Shown here one piece after another: positions 59,849 through 64,000 of a stretch of 64,000 nt of DNA; the first letter of the stretch is position 1; each line of letters starts with the position of its first letter. The translations under genes and the position numbers were made by a program. The DNA comes from Mucidula mucida (Eukaryota > Basidiomycota > Agaricomycetes > Agaricales > Physalacriaceae), in assembly GCA_015501055.1 (NCBI GenBank), contig JADNYV010000057.1, positions 124,001-188,000 on the forward strand, written 5' to 3'. Below the pieces are notes generated by a model. That model did no database searches, was not told the origin of the DNA, and saw nothing but the letters and a program-made list of their open reading frames with translations.

Positions 59849-61584
59849 ATGACGCTGATTTCGTGCCAATGCTCTGGCTGTGGCCTTTTCCAAAGACGGA
59901 GTCCCCACCACGAAGAGGAATACCACACCTCTCCGTTTCTTGAGCGACTCCGCACCTCGAATTCTCCTCCGACGGGCGAGGAGACTGCCTATATCCAACA
60001 TACCATATTACCCACGTCTCCGACGACATATTATGCCTGGAATCCAAACTTGCAGCCCTTCGAAAGGTCGTCGCGTCGATGGAGGAAGAGCAAGGGAGAT
60101 TACACAACATTCAGAAGAAGTACAGCAACCTCATTTCCTTGCATCGCGCACTCCCCCTGGAAATTTGGTCCAAAATCTTCCTTGCCACGCTTTCTGATAG
60201 TGTTGATTCCAACGCGTTGAACGCGTCTGGGCCTATATGGCGGCTCAGTCATGTCTGCCAGAGCTGGCGCAACATCGCTTTGTCCCTTCGTTCGTTTTGG
60301 TCGACTCTGGAAATTCGTATTCCGAAGGCAGCGCAGCATGAAAGAGACGTACAGCGCTTGGAGACGATCATTCAGCGTTCACGTCAGGGCTCACTAGACA
60401 TATCTCTCTTCGAAGATATTTCAGAGGGACGGGCCGCCTCTGATCCTTTGATCTTACAACGCACGCTCGATGTCATCTTCGCCGAATCATATAGGTGGCG
60501 GAAGGCACTTTTATCATGTGCGCAGGGGGGCTGGAATACAATCTATGCGCCGCTTCATAATCGGCTCCCGCACCTTGAATCGTTAGCCCTTCGTTTCACT
60601 CCGTTCGAGGAGGAACAATCGGTGTCTGTGTTTGAATATTGTCCACGGCTTACGAAAGTGAGACTCCTTGGGCAAAGTCCGCTGGTTGCCAAATTTCCGT
60701 GGGACCAAATCACAGAGCTAGATCTTGCTGATATTGAATTCGAGGGAGAATGCATGCGGTTGATTTCACAGTGTCCATCTCTCCAAACCCTCACCATGCC
60801 CCTGATGCATTCTCAAGAGGATGAGGACGAATCCGCTTACACCTCGATCACCTGCTTGAATATGAACAAGCTCTATGTCACATCGGCATCTGTTGTGGAC
60901 GCTCTCACGCTTCCTCGTCTGCAGCAGGCTTTACTTGGAGCTCAGCCCGCGACAACTCAGCACAATATCTTGGTTTCACTGAAACAACTACTCATCCGTT
61001 CCAATTGTTTGGGCGCGCTCACCGGCCTTAGGTTATCCCATGTGCGGCTTGCTGTCTCAGGTGAACATAGCCTCCTCTCTATCCTACCTCAGATGCGTAG
61101 TCTCACCTGTCTCGACCTGTCAATGGCTGTCTCCATGGAGGACGAAGCAACTGTTAGCGACCAGGAGCAAATCGTGGCGCTCGTGAAATCCCTCAAGGTC
61201 GTGCCTACCGAATCGGTCACCTTCCTTCCCCTCCTCTCGTCTCTAGATATTCGAGTGTTTGACCATAAGGACACACAGAGGCTGCTGTATTTTGGGCCTG
61301 TTGGCAGTCTTGCTTCGACGCTCCAGACACGATGGAAAGGGGACGATGCTCTAGGCCTGGAAAGGCTTACAAGGTGCCACTTTTCTGTAAGAACAGAAGA
61401 CATCAGTCTGGACGAAGCCATATTGCGGGACAATGTTGAGGATTCGATCGCAGTGGACTCTGTGTTCAATGAAGAAGAACGGCACGTCGTTAATGTGCTG
61501 ATTAACGAGGGGATGGACCTCTGTATCAGTGTGAGGTCATTGGGGGGTATTGTCCAGTTTTCGCAGTTCGGCATATACTGGTGA
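59849..61584 (+). pseudogene. F-box/LRR-type protein (F-box 4), N-terminal frameshift
   Basis: CxxCG-subfamily F-box protein. From the ATG at 59849: MTLISCQCSGCGLFQRRSPH, LERLRTSNSPPTGEE, then one base is missing near 60015, so SDDILCLESKLAALRKVV is read only in another frame. From there to 61584 the frame is open: IQKKYSNLISLHRALPLEIWSKIFL (F-box), LSHVCQSWRNIALSL, leucine-rich segments (HLESLALRFT, CPRLTKVRLLG, DQITELDLADIEF, CPSLQTLTMP) and the C-terminal VTFLPLLSSLDIRVF/TRWKGDDALGLERL block. The 501-codon downstream frame could start internally at MEEEQGRLHNIQKKY, which keeps the whole F-box, so partial function is possible. Confidence 0.72.
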
Positions 61585-62231
61585 CTTCAATCCATGTTGA
61601 GTAAGCGACGTTTTCGTATGTGGAAGAATGTTTCTGACTAGGTGAATGATAGCAGGATTTCTATCTCTTTGAGTGGGATCCGTGTCGAAACTTTTCGCAC
61701 TCTATGAACTTGACTCTTTTGGTGTGCTGTACTCCGATGCTGCTTTGGTAGTGGTACTTTTCGGTTCCGTGTTGTATTCTTCGTGTCTCTATGAAACTAT
61801 AGACGCTCCTTTCAATGATCCAGAGATTATCACCTGGCTACTACTCTAAAACTCATCCCGTTGAAATGGGAATTCCTGGATCCCAAAGGTGAAAATTGTT
61901 TGGATATTCTAAGAGCACTCGACTTTAAGAGTAACCATTTCTTTCATAAGTATTGATATCCCGTCTTCCTTTGATTCGCAGTGCGATCAGTTTGTACTCG
62001 GAGTCATGATTGCCTGATTGCAGACCGATCACGAGCCCCAGGATTTCTTCCGAACCGCCATCTGCTGCCGCGTTAGTGGCCACTGTAACGCGTCCATTGG
62101 GTTTCAACCAGTCTATAATTGAGGCATCGGCGTCACGTAGGGCCTTGAGGTGCGTATCTACGCCTTCGGAAACGCGTCCTTACCATTTCTTCTAATAGCC
62201 ACTGTCCATTTGGAGTCAGTCTGTATCCGGA
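61585..62231. other. Intergenic, conserved block with a reverse-strand open frame
   Basis: Between F-box 4 and F-box 5. The minus strand at 62107-61925 is open and reads KPNGRVTVATNAAADGGSEE then ILGLVIGLQSGN, which looks like real protein-coding sequence. It overlaps the upstream block shared with other F-box genes. Confidence 0.4.
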
Positions 62232-63946
62232 ATGCAGAATATCACATCCCAATGCACTGGCTGTGGCCTTTTTGAAAGACGGAGTCTCCACCACGAAGAG
62301 GAATATCATAGCTCTGGCCCCCTTGAGCGGCTCCGTACCTCCAACCTTCCGGCGACAGACGAGGAGATGTTCCATGTCCAACGCACCATATTACCCACTA
62401 TTTCCGACGACATCTCATCCATCGATTTCAAAGTCGCCGCCCTTCGAAAGGTCATCACGTCAATGGAGGAAGAGCGAGAGAAGTTGCACAACGTTCAGAA
62501 GAAGTACAGCAGCCTCATTACCTTGCATCGCGCGCTCCCGGTGAGATTATCTCGAAAATCTTCCTCGACACGCTTTCTATTGGCGTCGATTTCAACGCGT
62601 TTGACGCGTCTGAGCCCATATGGCAGCTCAGCCATGTTTGCCAGAGATGGAGAAACGTTGCTTTGTCTCTTCGTTCTTTTTGGTCGAAAATGTCTATTTT
62701 TTTTCCGGAAGCGGCGCAGCATGAAGGAGATGTGCAGCGCTTGGAGACGATCATTCAACGTTCCCTCCAGGGACCACTAGACCTATCTCTCATAGGCGAT
62801 AACAACGATAAAGGTTCTAATCCCTCCATTCAGAAGCGCATGTTCAAAATCATCTTCGCGGAATCGTACCGGTGGCGGAAAGTATATCTAATGTACGGGA
62901 ATGTCCTCAGCGCCCCATCTCTCGACCACCTTCCTCGCCTCGAGTCATTAACCCTCTCTTTCGATGGGCGCAATCCGGGGGCATACCCCTCTGCGTTCGA
63001 AGGCTGCCCTCACCTCAGGAAGTTAAGTCTTGGTGGTACAATTCCACCGGCCCTCCACCTTCCCTGGGCCCAAATCACAGAGCTTGAGCTTGCTGGTGTG
63101 GACACCGATGATATGGAGAACCGTAGAGCATGTCTGCGCTTAATTCGGCAGTGTCCATCTCTTGAATCGCTCGCTATGCCTGAAACGGATTCGATGGACA
63201 ACGACGAAGCGGTTAATATGGTGATCACCTACCCGAATATGCGTAAGCTCTTCAATGCGCCGGCGCTCGTCATCGACAATCTCACGCTCCCGCGTCTGCA
63301 AGAAGCATCCCTTTACTCCAGCTTCAAGATCTTGTCTGCATTCAACCGACTACTGTTTCGTTCCAACTGTTGGGGCGCCCTCGCCAGACTCTGGCTTGAC
63401 AATGTGCCGCTTGCTCCTTCACCCGGACATAGCCTACATTCAATTCTTTCTCAGACACGTAATCTAGTTCTTCTGGACCTGTTAGTATTCTTGGGGGAGT
63501 TTGACGATGAAACAGATGCTCACGACCGAGAACAAGTAGTGGCGATAGTGAAATCGCTCGAGGTCGTACCTACACAATCTGTCACCTTTCTCCCCCTCCT
63601 TTCATCTCTCAACATTGAGGTGGAAACCCGTAACGATGCGTGGACGCTACGGCATTTTGGGCCTGTTGGTAGTCTTGCTTCGATGGTCAAGGCCCGGTGG
63701 AAAGGGGACGGTACCCTCGGCCTAGCAAGGCTTAAAAGATGTTGCATTGGCGTACATACACGTCCTTCAGACACAGACCCGGCCTTAGTCCGGTACCCCG
63801 AGGAGGCGATCTTCAATGCAGAAGAACAGCATATCTTCAATGCACTTGTTGATGAGGGGATGGACCTTTCGATAAGGGTGACATCGGAATCAATGGACGG
63901 TGACAGCAGCATTACACTCTTCGCAATTCCCGCAGTGGTGACTTGA
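62232..63946 (+). pseudogene. F-box/LRR-type protein (F-box 5), frameshift in F-box
   Basis: CxxCG-subfamily F-box protein. From the ATG at 62232: MQNITSQCTGCGLFERRSLH, LERLRTSNLPATDEE, coiled-coil FKVAALRKVITSMEEEREK, then LHRALP. Near 62540, exactly at the F-box start, one base is missing; the expected EIISKIFLDTL and WQLSHVCQRWRNVALSL continue in another frame, which stays open to 63946. The leucine-rich part is well preserved: HLPRLESLTLSFDGR, CPHLRKLSLGG, WAQITELELAGVD, CPSLESLAMPE, LTLPRLQEASL, TRNLVLLDLLVF and VTFLPLLSSLNIEVE/ARWKGDGTLGLARL. Closest in sequence to F-box 4. Confidence 0.72.
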
Positions 63947-64000
63947 ATTCATGCAAAGTCAGCCATCTTTTCATATGTGGAGAAATGTTTTTGACTGAAC

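Overview
The window looks like genomic DNA of a mushroom-forming basidiomycete (Agaricomycete). Genes are densely packed and split by many introns of about 48-60 nt. Gene content is fungal: an AA9 lytic polysaccharide monooxygenase, a secreted GH43-like protein, a P450, COA3, a Cdc7-type kinase, an MSS116-like helicase, and a large F-box family of a type familiar from Agaricomycetes. No virus, plasmid or prokaryotic feature is visible.

Layout. (1) 0.3-4.5 kb: two minus-strand F-box genes of one subfamily, both with a frameshift. (2) 4.5-11.4 kb: left arm of an inverted duplication holding, on the minus strand, an Arb1-like RNAi factor, a TFIIIC WD40 subunit (Sfc6-like) and an F-box-like gene. 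(3) 11.6-40.2 kb: about 28 kb of mostly intact genes: P5C dehydrogenase, AA9 LPMO, a dimeric alpha-beta barrel protein, a membrane-anchored glycoprotein, an uncharacterised multi-exon gene, a GH43-like secreted protein, CDC7, a P450, MSS116-like helicase, DNAJC28-like, PPIL4-like cyclophilin, a tRNA, COA3 and a stomatin. (4) 41.5-48.5 kb: right arm, the same three genes on the plus strand. (5) 48.47-49.39 kb: a 918-bp DNA transposon with terminal inverted repeats and a GGA target duplication, inserted at the start codon of the right-hand partner of the second F-box gene, which also has an internal deletion. (6) 49.8-59.5 kb: a His/Pro-rich repeat protein, an NAD(P)-dependent reductase with frameshifts, an F-box gene, a second membrane glycoprotein, a second tRNA and a membrane-anchored ubiquitin protease. 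(7) 59.8-64 kb: two plus-strand F-box genes mirroring those on the left, again frameshifted.

The central genes are ordinary housekeeping and secreted functions with no shared pathway. The striking thing is the architecture: a roughly 7-kb inverted repeat around a 30-kb spacer, with F-box genes or remnants at its ends, duplicating an RNAi/heterochromatin factor together with a TFIIIC subunit. The arms differ by substitutions and by mostly single-base indels that break reading frames at different places in each arm. Either both copies are decaying or the assembly is poorly polished in repeats. All exon boundaries, identity estimates and homologies were judged by eye.
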